A stretch of 64,000 nucleotides of DNA from Pseudomonas sp. MWU13-2100 (GTDB taxonomy: Bacteria; Pseudomonadota; Gammaproteobacteria; Pseudomonadales; Pseudomonadaceae): the NCBI RefSeq assembly GCF_023242365.1, contig NZ_JALLIX010000019.1, forward strand, positions 1 through 64,000, written 5' to 3'. Shown here piece by piece: positions 1 to 8,260 of this stretch. The position numbers and the translations under genes were made by a program. The notes below the pieces were generated by a model. That model was not told the DNA's origin. It made no database searches and was given only the letters and a program-made list of their open reading frames with translations. Position 1 is the first letter of the stretch, and each line of letters begins with the position of its first letter.

Positions 1-68
1 AGCGGAGCTTGCCCGCGAAGCTTCTGGCGGCCTTGCCGGCGCCATCGCCGGCAAGCCGGCTACCTACC
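1..68. repeat. REP-type palindromic element, truncated by window edge
   Basis: The first bases read AGCGGAGCTTGCCCGCGAAG, the core of the Pseudomonas REP family found complete at 28085-28158. Its left end is cut off by the window. The right half (about 31-68) carries GCCGGC/GCCGGC inverted segments that resemble the second REP type at 51741-51826. It lies just past the stop codon of the leftward EamA gene. Confidence 0.6.
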
Positions 69-105
69 GTGCGGTATTGAACGTGGCTCTGATGAGTCCT
101 GCCCC

Positions 106-999
106 TCAGCGCACAAGCACCCGTTTGAAGCCCAGCGTCCAGCCCTGTTGCATCCCCGCCGCCGCCAGCAGAATGGCAATCACCCCGACCCACTGCACCA
201 GCACCAACTGATGACCGAAGGCGAACCAGTCGACGAAGATCGCCGCAATCGGATAGATAAAGGACAGAGCCCCGGTCATGGCCGTCGGCAATTTCTGGAT
301 GGCGCCATACAGCAACACATACATCAAGCCGGTATGCACCATCCCCAGGGTCAGCAAGCTGCTCCACGCGCTCGGCTGCTGGGGAAACCCGCAAATATGC
401 GCCCAGGGTGCCAACAACAGCACCCCGGTGCAGACCTGGACCAGGGCGATCAGGTGCGGCGGCGTCCCCGTCAATCGCTTGATGATCAGCGCCGCGATGG
501 CATACAACAACGCCGCCGCCAATGCCAGGCCGATACCCAGCAGATACTCGCCACCACTCCCTCCCGATTGTCCGTGGGCACTGACAATCGCCAGCATCCC
601 GACAAACGCCAAGCCTAGCCAGAACAATTTCTGCGCGCTGATCTTCTCGCCGAGAAACAACGCCGCCAGGCCCACCAACATAAACGGCTGGACGTTGTAG
701 ACCGCCGTGCCGATGGCTATCGAGGCGCGGGAATAGGAGGCGAACAGCAGTACCCAGTTACCGACGATTGCCACGCCGCTGAGCACCGCCAGCAGAAAGG
801 TGGTGCGCGTCAGGATGCCCGGGCGCAGAACGCCCATGACGGCGCAGATCACCAGCAAGGTCAGCGCACCGAACAGGCAGCGCCAGAACACCACGTCCAG
901 CACCGGCTGGCCGGATACCAGCACGAACCAGCCGATGGTTCCCGAGATCAACATGGCCGCGATCATCTCCAGCGAGCCGCGATGCAGTGATGTGTTCAT
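106..999 (-). CDS. EamA/DMT-family transporter (probable metabolite or amino acid exporter)
   Basis: The product is a 297-residue inner-membrane protein with about ten hydrophobic helices arranged as two EamA repeats, the usual length for drug/metabolite transporters. I place the start at 999 because AGGAAC lies about 8 nt upstream of that ATG. An ATG at 1071 would add 24 hydrophilic residues that run into the promoter. The gene diverges from an Lrp/AsnC regulator across 1000-1143. This is a common arrangement in which the Lrp protein controls export of an amino acid or related compound. The substrate cannot be read from the sequence. Confidence 0.88.
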   Translation of the reverse strand: MNTSLHRGSLEMIAAMLISGTIGWFVLVSGQPVLDVVFWRCLFGALTLLVICAVMGVLRPGILTRTTFLLAVLSGVAIVGNWVLLFASYSRASIAIGTAVYNVQPFMLVGLAALFLGEKISAQKLFWLGLAFVGMLAIVSAHGQSGGSGGEYLLGIGLALAAALLYAIAALIIKRLTGTPPHLIALVQVCTGVLLLAPWAHICGFPQQPSAWSSLLTLGMVHTGLMYVLLYGAIQKLPTAMTGALSFIYPIAAIFVDWFAFGHQLVLVQWVGVIAILLAAAGMQQGWTLGFKRVLVR

Positions 1000-1143
1000 G
1001 AATAAGTTCCTGTGAGCCGCCTTGGGTGGATGGCAAAAGTATGCCGATTGCCCCACCCGCTTCTCCAGCACCAGAAACAGGTTAAACTATGCTCCTGCCT
1101 TTTTTATCAAGGCAACTTTAACGTTTTACCTAACGAGGAAGCC
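1000..1143. promoter_or_regulatory. Divergent promoter region between the EamA exporter and the Lrp-type regulator
   Basis: This 144-bp intergenic stretch separates two divergent genes. It has an AT-rich core (about 1080-1130, with a run of six T) that contrasts with the GC-rich genes around it. Lrp/AsnC regulators usually bind such shared regions to control themselves and the neighbouring exporter. I see no clear operator repeat, so the regulatory role is inference from gene order. Confidence 0.4.
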
Positions 1144-1581
1144 ATGACTGACGAAATCGACCATTTATTGATCAGCGCCCTGATGAGCGACTCACGGCGT
1201 TCGCTCAAGGCCCTGGCGCAGGTCAGCGGGCTGTCCTCGCCCAGCGTCGCGGAACGCTTGCGCCGGCTGGAGGAACGCGGCGTGATCAAGGGCTACACCG
1301 TCGATGTGGAGCCCAAATCCTTCGGCTACCTGTTGCAGGCCATCGTACGAATTCGCCCCCTGCCCGGCCAGTTGCAGGAAGTGGAGCGACAGATCCAGGC
1401 CATCCCCCAGTTCACCGAATGCGACAAGGTCACCGGCGATGATTGTTTTATCGCCCGCCTGCATGTACGCGACATGGAACAACTCGACACACTGCTGGAC
1501 CGGCTCAACCACCATGCCGAAACCAATACCGCGATCGTCAAGAAGACGCCGATCAAGCGCCGCCTGCCACCGATGACTTGA
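1144..1581 (+). CDS. Lrp/AsnC-family transcriptional regulator
   Basis: The product has 145 residues, the standard length of the family. The N-terminal helix-turn-helix (about residues 5-60, with SRRSLKALAQVSGLSSPSVAERLRRLE) is followed by an AsnC/RAM effector-binding domain (about 65-140, containing the typical CDKVTGDDCFIARLHV stretch). The start at 1144 has GAGGA just upstream. It is divergent from the EamA exporter and most likely regulates it in response to an amino acid, which is inference from context. An in-frame extension to 1012 would cross the promoter and is not needed. Confidence 0.9.
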   Translation: MTDEIDHLLISALMSDSRRSLKALAQVSGLSSPSVAERLRRLEERGVIKGYTVDVEPKSFGYLLQAIVRIRPLPGQLQEVERQIQAIPQFTECDKVTGDDCFIARLHVRDMEQLDTLLDRLNHHAETNTAIVKKTPIKRRLPPMT

Positions 1582-1816
1582 AACAACCTGCTCGACACGG
1601 TCACGGAAAAGAACACCCAGGCCCCGGGAAATGCGCCCTCAAGCAGGTCGCCCTGCACGCGTGAGTCGGCGACGCCACCGGCTCGGCACGCTATAAGAAA
1701 TCGCCCACATCCCGATAGGCCGAAACCTTCAACATACGTGGGGTCCAGCGGCTGGCGCAGACCTGCGGCTGGGTTATCATTCACCCATCACCTTTCATCC
1801 ACCGGATACCCTTCCC

Positions 1817-2872
1817 ATGCAAACTCTTACCCAAGCCCCCCCCGCCCGAGGCTGGTCGCTCTGGTGGAAACCGCTGCTGTTTCTCGCCGTCGCCGCCATC
1901 GGCCTGTACTACGTCAAATGGTCGCCCTACTACGCCAAGGCCTTCGTCGCCGCCGACAGCCACAGCATCGGCGCCTCGATCATCAACGACAACCCGGCCT
2001 CGCCGGTCGCCGCCGCGCTGGCCTATGCCCAGGTGTACTTCCTGGCGATCTGGAAAGCCGCAGTGCTGGCGGTGATTCTCGGCTCGCTGTTACAAGTGCT
2101 GATTCCCCGCGACTGGTTGCTGCGCCTGTTCGGCCGCGCCGGTTTCGCCTCGACCTTGCGCGGCGGACTGTTCGCCCTGCCCGGCATGATGTGTTCGTGC
2201 TGCGCGGCACCGGTGGCCGCCGGGATGCGTCGACAGAATGTCTCGGTCGGCGCGGCGCTGGCGTTCTGGATCGCCAACCCGGTGCTCAACCCGGCAACCC
2301 TGGTGTTCATGGGCTTCGTGCTGGGCTGGGGCTTCACCGCGATCCGGCTGGTGGCGGGCCTGGTGCTGGTGCTGGGGGTTTCACTGGCGGCACAACGGGT
2401 GGCTCGTCCGGAAACCCTGCCGGAAGCGGCGGTGGAAGCCGTGGTCGATGCCAGCAGTCCGGACCAACACAGCTTCATGGCACGCTGGGGCAAGACCCTG
2501 TGGCAACTGTTCTGGACCACCATCCCGATCTATATCCTGGCGGTGCTGTTGCTCGGCGCGGCGCGGGTCTGGCTGTTTCCCCACGTGGATGGCGCCATGG
2601 GCAACAGCCTGCTGTGGCTGGTGCCGCTGGCAGTTATCGGGACCTTGTTCGTGATTCCGACGGCGGCTGAAATCCCCATCGTGCAGACCATGATGACCCT
2701 GGGCCTGGGCACCGCGCCAGCGGTGGCGCTGCTGATGACCCTGCCGAGCATCAGCCTGCCGTCGTTGCTGATGCTGCGCAAGGAGTTCGACGCCAAGGTG
2801 CTGGTGACCGTGGCCGTGCTGACGATGCTGGTGGGCGTGGCCAGCGGCCTGGTGGCCATGCTGGTCCTGTAA
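1817..2872 (+). CDS. ArsP_1/DUF318-type membrane permease
   Basis: The product is a 351-residue integral membrane protein with about eight to nine hydrophobic segments. A block around residues 110-160 carries the family signature MCSCCAAPVAAGMRR followed by FWIANPVLNPATLVF, typical of the ArsP_1 permeases, some of which export organoarsenicals through vicinal cysteines. The longer central loop (about 195-225) is charged and probably cytoplasmic. No ars genes are adjacent, so the substrate is unknown. It stands alone between the Lrp gene and a LysR gene on the same strand. Confidence 0.82.
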   Translation: MQTLTQAPPARGWSLWWKPLLFLAVAAIGLYYVKWSPYYAKAFVAADSHSIGASIINDNPASPVAAALAYAQVYFLAIWKAAVLAVILGSLLQVLIPRDWLLRLFGRAGFASTLRGGLFALPGMMCSCCAAPVAAGMRRQNVSVGAALAFWIANPVLNPATLVFMGFVLGWGFTAIRLVAGLVLVLGVSLAAQRVARPETLPEAAVEAVVDASSPDQHSFMARWGKTLWQLFWTTIPIYILAVLLLGAARVWLFPHVDGAMGNSLLWLVPLAVIGTLFVIPTAAEIPIVQTMMTLGLGTAPAVALLMTLPSISLPSLLMLRKEFDAKVLVTVAVLTMLVGVASGLVAMLVL

Positions 2873-2934
2873 TCGGCAGCCCCCATCCGATGCTATTCTG
2901 GCGGCTCCTGCCGCCAGCGTTCGTTGCTTTCCCC

Positions 2935-3849
2935 ATGAACCAAAAGAAAGATACCGTGCCCCTGCCCGAAGACCTGCGCGTATTCCTCACCGTTATCCGC
3001 AAGGCCGGCTTTGCTGCCGCCGCCGATGAACTGGGACTGTCGCCCGCCTACGTCAGCAAACGTATCCAGATCCTCGAAACCACCCTCGCCACCCGCCTGC
3101 TGCACCGCACCAGCCGGCGTATCGCCCTGACCGAGGACGGCGAACGGGTACAACGCTGGGCCGTGCGCATTCTCGAAGACTTCCAGCAACTCAACGACGA
3201 ACTGTCCGAAGCCCACGACAACCCCAGCGGCCGCCTGCACCTGTGCAGCAGCTTCGGCTTCGGGCGCAATCATGTGGCCCCGGCTCTGTCGCTTTTGGCC
3301 GAGCGTTACCCGGACCTGGAGATCCGCCTGGACCTGTTCGACCGCGTGGTGGACATCGTCAGCGAGGGGTTCGACCTGGAGATCCGCGTGGGTGACGATA
3401 TCCCCGGCCAGCATATCGGCCGACGCCTGGTGAGCAATCGCCGGGTACTCTGCGCAGCGCCGGCCTACCTGGAACGGCGTGGCACACCGCAGCAACTGAG
3501 CGAACTGGAACAGCACGACTGCCTGGTGCTCAAGGAACGCGATAACGCCTTCGGCGTCTGGAACCTGGAATGCGATGGCAGCCAGGACAGCGTGCGGGTG
3601 CGCGGGCCGTTATCGTCCAACAGCGGCGAGATTGTCCTGCAATGGGCACTGGACGGACGCGGCATCCTGCTGCGCTCGCTGTGGGACGTCAAACCGCTGC
3701 TGGCGCAGGGTCGACTGGTGCGGGTGCTGCACGACTACACCCAGAGCGCCAACGTCTGGGCGGTGTACCCGACACGGCTGGCGTACTCGGGCAAACTGCG
3801 GGTGTGCGTGGAGTTTCTGCAGGAGCACTTTCGACAACTGTCGATTTGA
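2935..3849 (+). CDS. LysR-family transcriptional regulator (DmlR-like)
   Basis: The product has 304 residues. The N-terminal winged helix (about residues 10-70, with AAADELGLSPAYVSKRIQILE) is followed by a LysR substrate-binding domain (about 95-300). I start at the ATG at 2935. An upstream ATG at 2890 gives a hydrophobic, unlikely extension. The N-terminal style resembles the DmlR subgroup that controls D-malate or tartrate genes. It is convergent with the leuD/leuC-type pair, so it is not divergent from its nearest metabolic neighbour and the target is uncertain. Confidence is high for the family and low for the subgroup. Confidence 0.88.
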   Translation: MNQKKDTVPLPEDLRVFLTVIRKAGFAAAADELGLSPAYVSKRIQILETTLATRLLHRTSRRIALTEDGERVQRWAVRILEDFQQLNDELSEAHDNPSGRLHLCSSFGFGRNHVAPALSLLAERYPDLEIRLDLFDRVVDIVSEGFDLEIRVGDDIPGQHIGRRLVSNRRVLCAAPAYLERRGTPQQLSELEQHDCLVLKERDNAFGVWNLECDGSQDSVRVRGPLSSNSGEIVLQWALDGRGILLRSLWDVKPLLAQGRLVRVLHDYTQSANVWAVYPTRLAYSGKLRVCVEFLQEHFRQLSI

Positions 3850-3891
3850 GGGCTCCTGCAGCTCGGTGTCGCCGATGTCAGAGTCAGACAC

Positions 3892-4506
3892 TCAAGCCAA
3901 CCAGGGATTGGCCTGCAAATGCGCGCGCTCGAACGCCTTGATCGCCTCGCTACGCTGCAAGGTGCTGCCAATGGCATCCAATCCCAACATCAACGCCGTC
4001 TTGCGCAACGTATCGATCTGGAACTCGATGACACTGCCATCCTGTAAACGGATCTGCTGGCACTCAAGGTCAATACTGATCTCGGCACTCTGCGGCTGGC
4101 TCACCACCTGCCCCAGACGCTGGGCTGTCGCCTCGTCCAGGGTGATCAACAACACCCCGTTGCGCTGGCAGTTATCGTAGAAAATCCCGGCGAAACTGCT
4201 GCCGATCAGCGCCCGGACCCCCATCTGCTTCAAGCCCCACACCGCGTGCTCACGGCTGGAGCCACAACCGAAGTTCGGCCCCACCACCATGAAGCTGGCG
4301 CCTTTCCAGGCCGGCTGATTCAGCACGAAATCGGGATTGAGCTCTCCAGAGGGTAAAAACCGCAGGTCGAAGAACAACCCACGGTCCAATCCGTTGCGAT
4401 CGATCCCCTTGAGAAACTGCTTGGGCATGATCACGTCGGTGTCGATATTGGCCGCCAGCATCGGCGCGGCCTTGCCGGTGACTTGGGAAAACGGCTGCAT
4501 GCTCAT
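3892..4506 (-). CDS. leuD: 3-isopropylmalate dehydratase small subunit (LeuD type)
   Basis: The product has 204 residues, the normal length of the small subunit, which forms the swivel domain that closes over the Fe-S active site of LeuC. The family signature is visible as NFGCGSSREHAVWGLKQMGVRALI. Its start overlaps the leuC stop by 4 nt (ATGA), so the two are translationally coupled and co-expressed. No leuB lies nearby, so this may be a second isomerase pair acting on isopropylmalate, citraconate or a related acid rather than the main leucine pathway copy. Confidence 0.9.
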   Translation of the reverse strand: MSMQPFSQVTGKAAPMLAANIDTDVIMPKQFLKGIDRNGLDRGLFFDLRFLPSGELNPDFVLNQPAWKGASFMVVGPNFGCGSSREHAVWGLKQMGVRALIGSSFAGIFYDNCQRNGVLLITLDEATAQRLGQVVSQPQSAEISIDLECQQIRLQDGSVIEFQIDTLRKTALMLGLDAIGSTLQRSEAIKAFERAHLQANPWLA

Positions 4507-5924
4507 GGCCTTGGTTCCAGGTAACGAATATCGGTCAGGTGTCCGGCGATGGCGGCGGCGGCCACCATTGCCGGGCTCATCAAATGCGTGCGCGCCCCGG
4601 CCCCCTGGCGTCCTTCAAAATTGCGGTTGGTACTGGAGGCGCAGCGGTCACCGGGTTCAAGGACATCGTCGTTCATCGCCAGGCACATCGAGCAACCCGA
4701 CTGCCGCCACTCGAAACCGGCGTCGATAAACACTGCTGCCAGGCCTTCTGCCTCGGCCTGATCACGCACCTGGGTGGAGCCGGGCACGATCATCGCCCGC
4801 ACATGCTTGGCCACATGCTGACCGCGAACCACACGGGCTGCGTCACGCAGGTCCTCGATTCGCGCGTTGGTGCAGGAACCGATGAAGGCATGGCTGATCA
4901 CGATCTCGTTCAACGGCATGCCGGCTTCCAGTCCCATATAGTTCAGGGCGCGGCGCATGTCCTGGCGCAGGATCAGATCGCTGATGTCTTGCGGGTCCGG
5001 CACGCCCGTGCCAATGGACGCGACCTGGTCCGGGCTGGTGCCCCAGGTGACCATGGGTTCCAGCGCGCAGGCATCCAGCTCGACTTCACGGTCGAACCGC
5101 GCGCCGGCATCCGTGCGCAGCTCCCGCCAACGGCTCACGGCCTGCTCCCAGAGCTTGCCCTTGGGCGCCCGGGGCTTGTCCTTGAGGTAGGCGAAGACTT
5201 TCTCGTCCGGCGCCATAAAGGCCCCGCGTGCCCCCGCCTCCACCGCCATATTGCAGATGGTCATGCGCGCCTCGACGCTCAGGGCATCGATGGTCGAGCC
5301 GCGGAATTCGATGGCATAACCGGTGGCCCCGGACGCGCCGATCTGGCCGATCAGCGCCATGATCACATCCTTGGAGGTCAGCCCCGGCGCCAGTTCACCG
5401 CTGACCGTGACCCGCATCGTCTTCAGCCGCTTGTAGACCAGGGTCTGCGACGCCAGCAGATGCTCGATCTCCGAAGTACCGATACCGAAGCCAAACGCGC
5501 CGAGGGCGCCATAGGTGGTGGTGTGGCTGTCACCAGCGGCGACCACCATCCCCGGCAGGATAAAGCCCTGCTCCGGGGCGATCACATGCTCGATGCCCTG
5601 GCGCTTGTCGAGCACATCGAACAGTTCGATGCCGAAGTCGGCACAGTTTTCGGCCAGATAGGACACCTGCCGCGCCCCACCGGCGTCCGCCATGGCGGCG
5701 ACGCGCTTGGGCGCGGTGGGGTTCACATGGTCGACCACGGCCAGCGCGGTTCCGGCGCGCCAGACACCGCGCCTGGCTTCCCGCAGGCCGCTGAAGGCTT
5801 GCGGGCTGGTGTATTCGTTGATGACCTGACGGTCGATATACAGCAGGACATGGCCCTGGTCATCGAGGCGACACACCGTATGGGAATCGATGTGCTTGTC
5901 GTAGAGGGTTCTTGCTTGAGTCAT
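4503..5924 (-). CDS. leuC: 3-isopropylmalate dehydratase large subunit (LeuC type, aconitase superfamily)
   Basis: The product has 473 residues. It contains the three [4Fe-4S] cysteines expected for LeuC, at residues 351 (in IGSCTNARIEDL), 411 and 414 (in SGCSMC), matching the family spacing. The aconitase signature AAGDSHTTTYGALGAFGFGIG is intact. With LeuD it should isomerise 2- and 3-isopropylmalate or a close analogue in the cytoplasm. The gene opens a leftward operon whose promoter must lie in 5925-6206. The absence of leuB and the presence of a LysR gene at the other end suggest a specialised paralogue, which is inference. Confidence 0.9.
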   Translation of the reverse strand: MTQARTLYDKHIDSHTVCRLDDQGHVLLYIDRQVINEYTSPQAFSGLREARRGVWRAGTALAVVDHVNPTAPKRVAAMADAGGARQVSYLAENCADFGIELFDVLDKRQGIEHVIAPEQGFILPGMVVAAGDSHTTTYGALGAFGFGIGTSEIEHLLASQTLVYKRLKTMRVTVSGELAPGLTSKDVIMALIGQIGASGATGYAIEFRGSTIDALSVEARMTICNMAVEAGARGAFMAPDEKVFAYLKDKPRAPKGKLWEQAVSRWRELRTDAGARFDREVELDACALEPMVTWGTSPDQVASIGTGVPDPQDISDLILRQDMRRALNYMGLEAGMPLNEIVISHAFIGSCTNARIEDLRDAARVVRGQHVAKHVRAMIVPGSTQVRDQAEAEGLAAVFIDAGFEWRQSGCSMCLAMNDDVLEPGDRCASSTNRNFEGRQGAGARTHLMSPAMVAAAAIAGHLTDIRYLEPRP

Positions 5925-6206
5925 GGTGGCGCTCGCAGAAATGAAGGTACGCGAGGCAGTCGGACCACGGCGGCAGGCCGACAGGCGTCACGGTCATCAT
6001 AGGCGGCGAAAACGGACCATCAATGGCTGGAAGGTGATGCCTAGACACATGGATCGTGTTCAATCGGACGAATTGAGATTGTCATGACGGCGTCATAACC
6101 GACACAATAGAAAGGTACTACAGGATATAGCAAAATGACCGACAGCCAAAAACACACGTCAACTTGAGCTATAAAATAGAAAGGACAGGAACTGAAAGGA
6201 ATTCTG

Positions 6207-6641
6207 ATGATCACAGACACAGGTAACGGTACCAAAAAGCTTGGAGTGCTGCTAGCAATGAGACCCAGCCTATCGAATCTCGTCAAGTCACAGAAAATCG
6301 CATTGGGCCTTGCATTGTTCGGCATTGCCGCGCTGTTCGCTGCCAAACGATTGATCGAGTGGGCCCTGCAGGAGCCGGTAGCCGAATCTTGGGTAGACCT
6401 GACGCTCGTGCTGACGGCCTACCTGTATTTTTTCATGATCCCGGTCCTACAGGCCCATATCTGCAAAAAGCTGAGAAGGCGTGCTGCCCGTCTGCAAAGG
6501 CGTGTACCGGAACAGGTTAACCCACCCGGCTATGCCGTAACGGCTTCCCACCGGCGGGAGAAGCCGCTGGACGAGAGCTTGACCCAGCCAGTCGGGTCCA
6601 AGCCAAGACCCGTGCTCCATGGCAAGTCGCTGGGCGGCTGA
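6207..6641 (+). CDS. Small unknown membrane protein
   Basis: The product has 144 residues and is not a family I recognise. Two hydrophobic segments are visible, about residues 32-50 and 62-82, followed by a basic stretch (KKLRRRAARLQRR) and a hydrophilic C-terminal tail of about 50 residues. AAGGA lies 6 nt upstream of the ATG, a good ribosome site. The upstream 280 bp (5925-6206) is AT-rich compared with the neighbours. The gene ends just before a bidirectional terminator shared with the convergent gene at 6708-7208. Confidence 0.65.
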   Translation: MITDTGNGTKKLGVLLAMRPSLSNLVKSQKIALGLALFGIAALFAAKRLIEWALQEPVAESWVDLTLVLTAYLYFFMIPVLQAHICKKLRRRAARLQRRVPEQVNPPGYAVTASHRREKPLDESLTQPVGSKPRPVLHGKSLGG

Positions 6642-6655
6642 CAGCCGACACAAAC

Positions 6656-6684
6656 AGAAATGGGGAGCCACGCTCCCCATTTCT
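6656..6684. terminator. Bidirectional rho-independent terminator
   Basis: A perfect 13-bp inverted repeat (AGAAATGGGGAGC, loop CAC, GCTCCCCATTTCT) lies between two convergent genes, 15 nt after one stop codon and 23 nt before the other. The A/T flanks make it usable on either strand. Confidence 0.85.
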
Positions 6685-6707
6685 TTGTCTGCTCACAGGT
6701 AAACGGA

Positions 6708-7208
6708 TCAGACTTTCGTATCAATCGACATGCTGGCGCCGGAACTGGCGAACTGCTGCAGGTTCAGCAACACGTTAATCGCCTTCTTGTATTCCGGAAT
6801 CATATGGTTGGAGAACTGGTCGCTCGAACTGCCACTTTGCAGCGTACTGATCTGGCCGGCGAAATAGTCCAGCGCGTTGAATTTCTCGCCTGGCTTGCTT
6901 TTCGTACCGGCCGTGGCCAGCAGGCCGGCGGTGGTCGTGCTGATCAGGCCATTTTCCTTGAGGATATTGCTGTACTTGGTCAGCTGATCCGGGGTGACCG
7001 ATTTCGGGTCGAAGCCCTGGAACTGTGACTGCAGCTTGTCCTTCTGCATCTTCGCCGTGTCGAGGGCAGTCGGATCCCTCGGGATGTTGTTGAGCACCTG
7101 CTTGTTCTTGATTTCCTGCAGGTTGGCGTTCTTCGTGCTGGCGGCCTTGCGCTCAAACACACGTGTGCTGAGCGCCGTGGCCCAGGCGACGACCGAACCG
7201 CCGCTCAT
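6708..7208 (-). CDS. Unknown 166-residue protein
   Basis: I do not recognise this protein. It is soluble, Ser/Thr/Lys/Gln-rich and predicted mostly helical, with no signal peptide, membrane segment or cysteine. It contains KNANLQEIKNKQVLNNIP and an acidic-polar C-terminal half rich in Ser and Gln. GGAG precedes the ATG by about 7 nt. Composition (low complexity, high Ser/Gln, no Cys) is reminiscent of secreted translocator-like proteins, but no secretion genes are nearby and this is only a remark. It shares a terminator with the convergent small membrane-protein gene. Confidence 0.6.
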   Translation of the reverse strand: MSGGSVVAWATALSTRVFERKAASTKNANLQEIKNKQVLNNIPRDPTALDTAKMQKDKLQSQFQGFDPKSVTPDQLTKYSNILKENGLISTTTAGLLATAGTKSKPGEKFNALDYFAGQISTLQSGSSSDQFSNHMIPEYKKAINVLLNLQQFASSGASMSIDTKV

Positions 7209-7475
7209 GCCCGAGCTCCGGCCATACGGTCGCGGGTGGTGTCACCGTGCTGCTGCGGTCCTCGCAAGGCGGGCATAGGCTGAGTCCTGTCAAAGAGGGA
7301 ATAAGGGATGATCGTGGTTATGTAACAACACTGTACCGATAAATATACAATCTTTGTTACAGGACGCCCATCTAAAATATGTATTGCAATTGTGGGTTGG
7401 CCCGGGACCGTCAACGGACGCCTGGACCGGGGTGACCGGGCCTGGGCAGGCGCCCGTGGAAACAGGAAATGCCGA

Positions 7476-8033
7476 TTACGTCCGATTAATGGAAATTCCA
7501 CCATCGCTCATCAGGCTCGATCCCGTCGTGAAACTCGATGCTTCAGAGGCGAGGTAGAGCGCTGATCGCGCAATCTCCGGGAAGCCAGCGGTGTGGCCAA
7601 CGAAGGTCGAGGTGAAGATAATTGAACCGCCGCCTCGCTTTACCATCGCTGGAATTTGATATTTCGCACCCAGGAACGCACTGGTCAGGTTTGTATCGAG
7701 AATGGCATGCCAGGCTTCGGTTGAAATATCGGGAACCGATGCACTTTCGCCTGTCGAACCGGCGTTGTTGAAGGCAATGTCGAGCCCCCCAAAACGACCG
7801 ACGGCGATCTCCACCAATCTCGGGGCCAGTTTCTCGTCTTTGATGTCCCCTGCGACGGCAATCGCTTGACCTCCGCCATTTTCAATCTCGGCGACAAGTG
7901 AGTCCAACTCGGCTTGACGGCGCGCCGTTACGACGACTTTCGCGCCCTCCTTCGCGAATAACTTTGCCGTCTCGTAGCCAATACCTGAACTCGCGCCCGT
8001 TACAATTGCCACTTTTCCTGATAGCTGTTTCAT
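7476..8033 (-). CDS. SDR-family oxidoreductase with internal deletion of the active site
   Basis: The reading frame encodes 185 residues, whereas this SDR family normally has about 250. The N-terminal Rossmann motif TGASSGIG (residues 12-19), the NNAG motif (about 89-92) and the catalytic-region serine (about 142) are present. Sequence then jumps at residues 152-153 from GHTAGFP directly to EIARSALYLAS, a segment that normally lies some 65-70 residues later. The YxxxK catalytic pair is therefore absent and the product should be inactive as a dehydrogenase. The frame stays open, so the deletion is in frame and possibly recent. The ribosome site AGGTT is modest. It is probably a decaying gene. 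Confidence 0.75.
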   Translation of the reverse strand: MKQLSGKVAIVTGASSGIGYETAKLFAKEGAKVVVTARRQAELDSLVAEIENGGGQAIAVAGDIKDEKLAPRLVEIAVGRFGGLDIAFNNAGSTGESASVPDISTEAWHAILDTNLTSAFLGAKYQIPAMVKRGGGSIIFTSTFVGHTAGFPEIARSALYLASEASSFTTGSSLMSDGGISINRT

Positions 8034-8167
8034 CTTCTGAACCTTGCATCAATTCCATTTCGGAAGCTCAGCATAGGGAGGCGGCTCTCTCCAACCGATC
8101 CGTTTCTTGCTGTCACATTCAGCCCCCCTTTCATCCTGGCGCCCTGCATTTCTTGCACGATCGTACC

Positions 8168-8194
8168 TAAAGCTCCTTTGGCTCAAGCCGATAA
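8168..8194 (+). promoter_or_regulatory. Sigma-28 (FliA) promoter of the chemoreceptor gene
   Basis: TAAAGCTC (8168-8175), an 11-nt spacer and GCCGATAA (8187-8194) match the FliA consensus TAAAGTTT-N11-GCCGATAA with a perfect -10. It lies 66 nt upstream of the chemoreceptor ATG, so the receptor should be expressed with the late flagellar regulon. Confidence 0.88.
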
Positions 8195-8260
8195 CCGGAC
8201 GAAGCCCTGACTAGATCAGGCTGACCGAATAATAAAAGCCGCTTTGCAAGGACAGGTCCC

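Noticed and set aside
1738..2670. Overlapping open frame on the same strand as the ArsP-like permease
   Set aside because: The overlapping frame gives an Arg-rich, domain-free product, whereas 1817-2872 encodes a recognisable permease.
7205..7504. Open frame crossing the gap between the unknown 166-residue gene and the SDR gene
   Set aside because: No ribosome site and an implausible product. The 7209-7475 gap is taken as promoter region, with nothing else seen.
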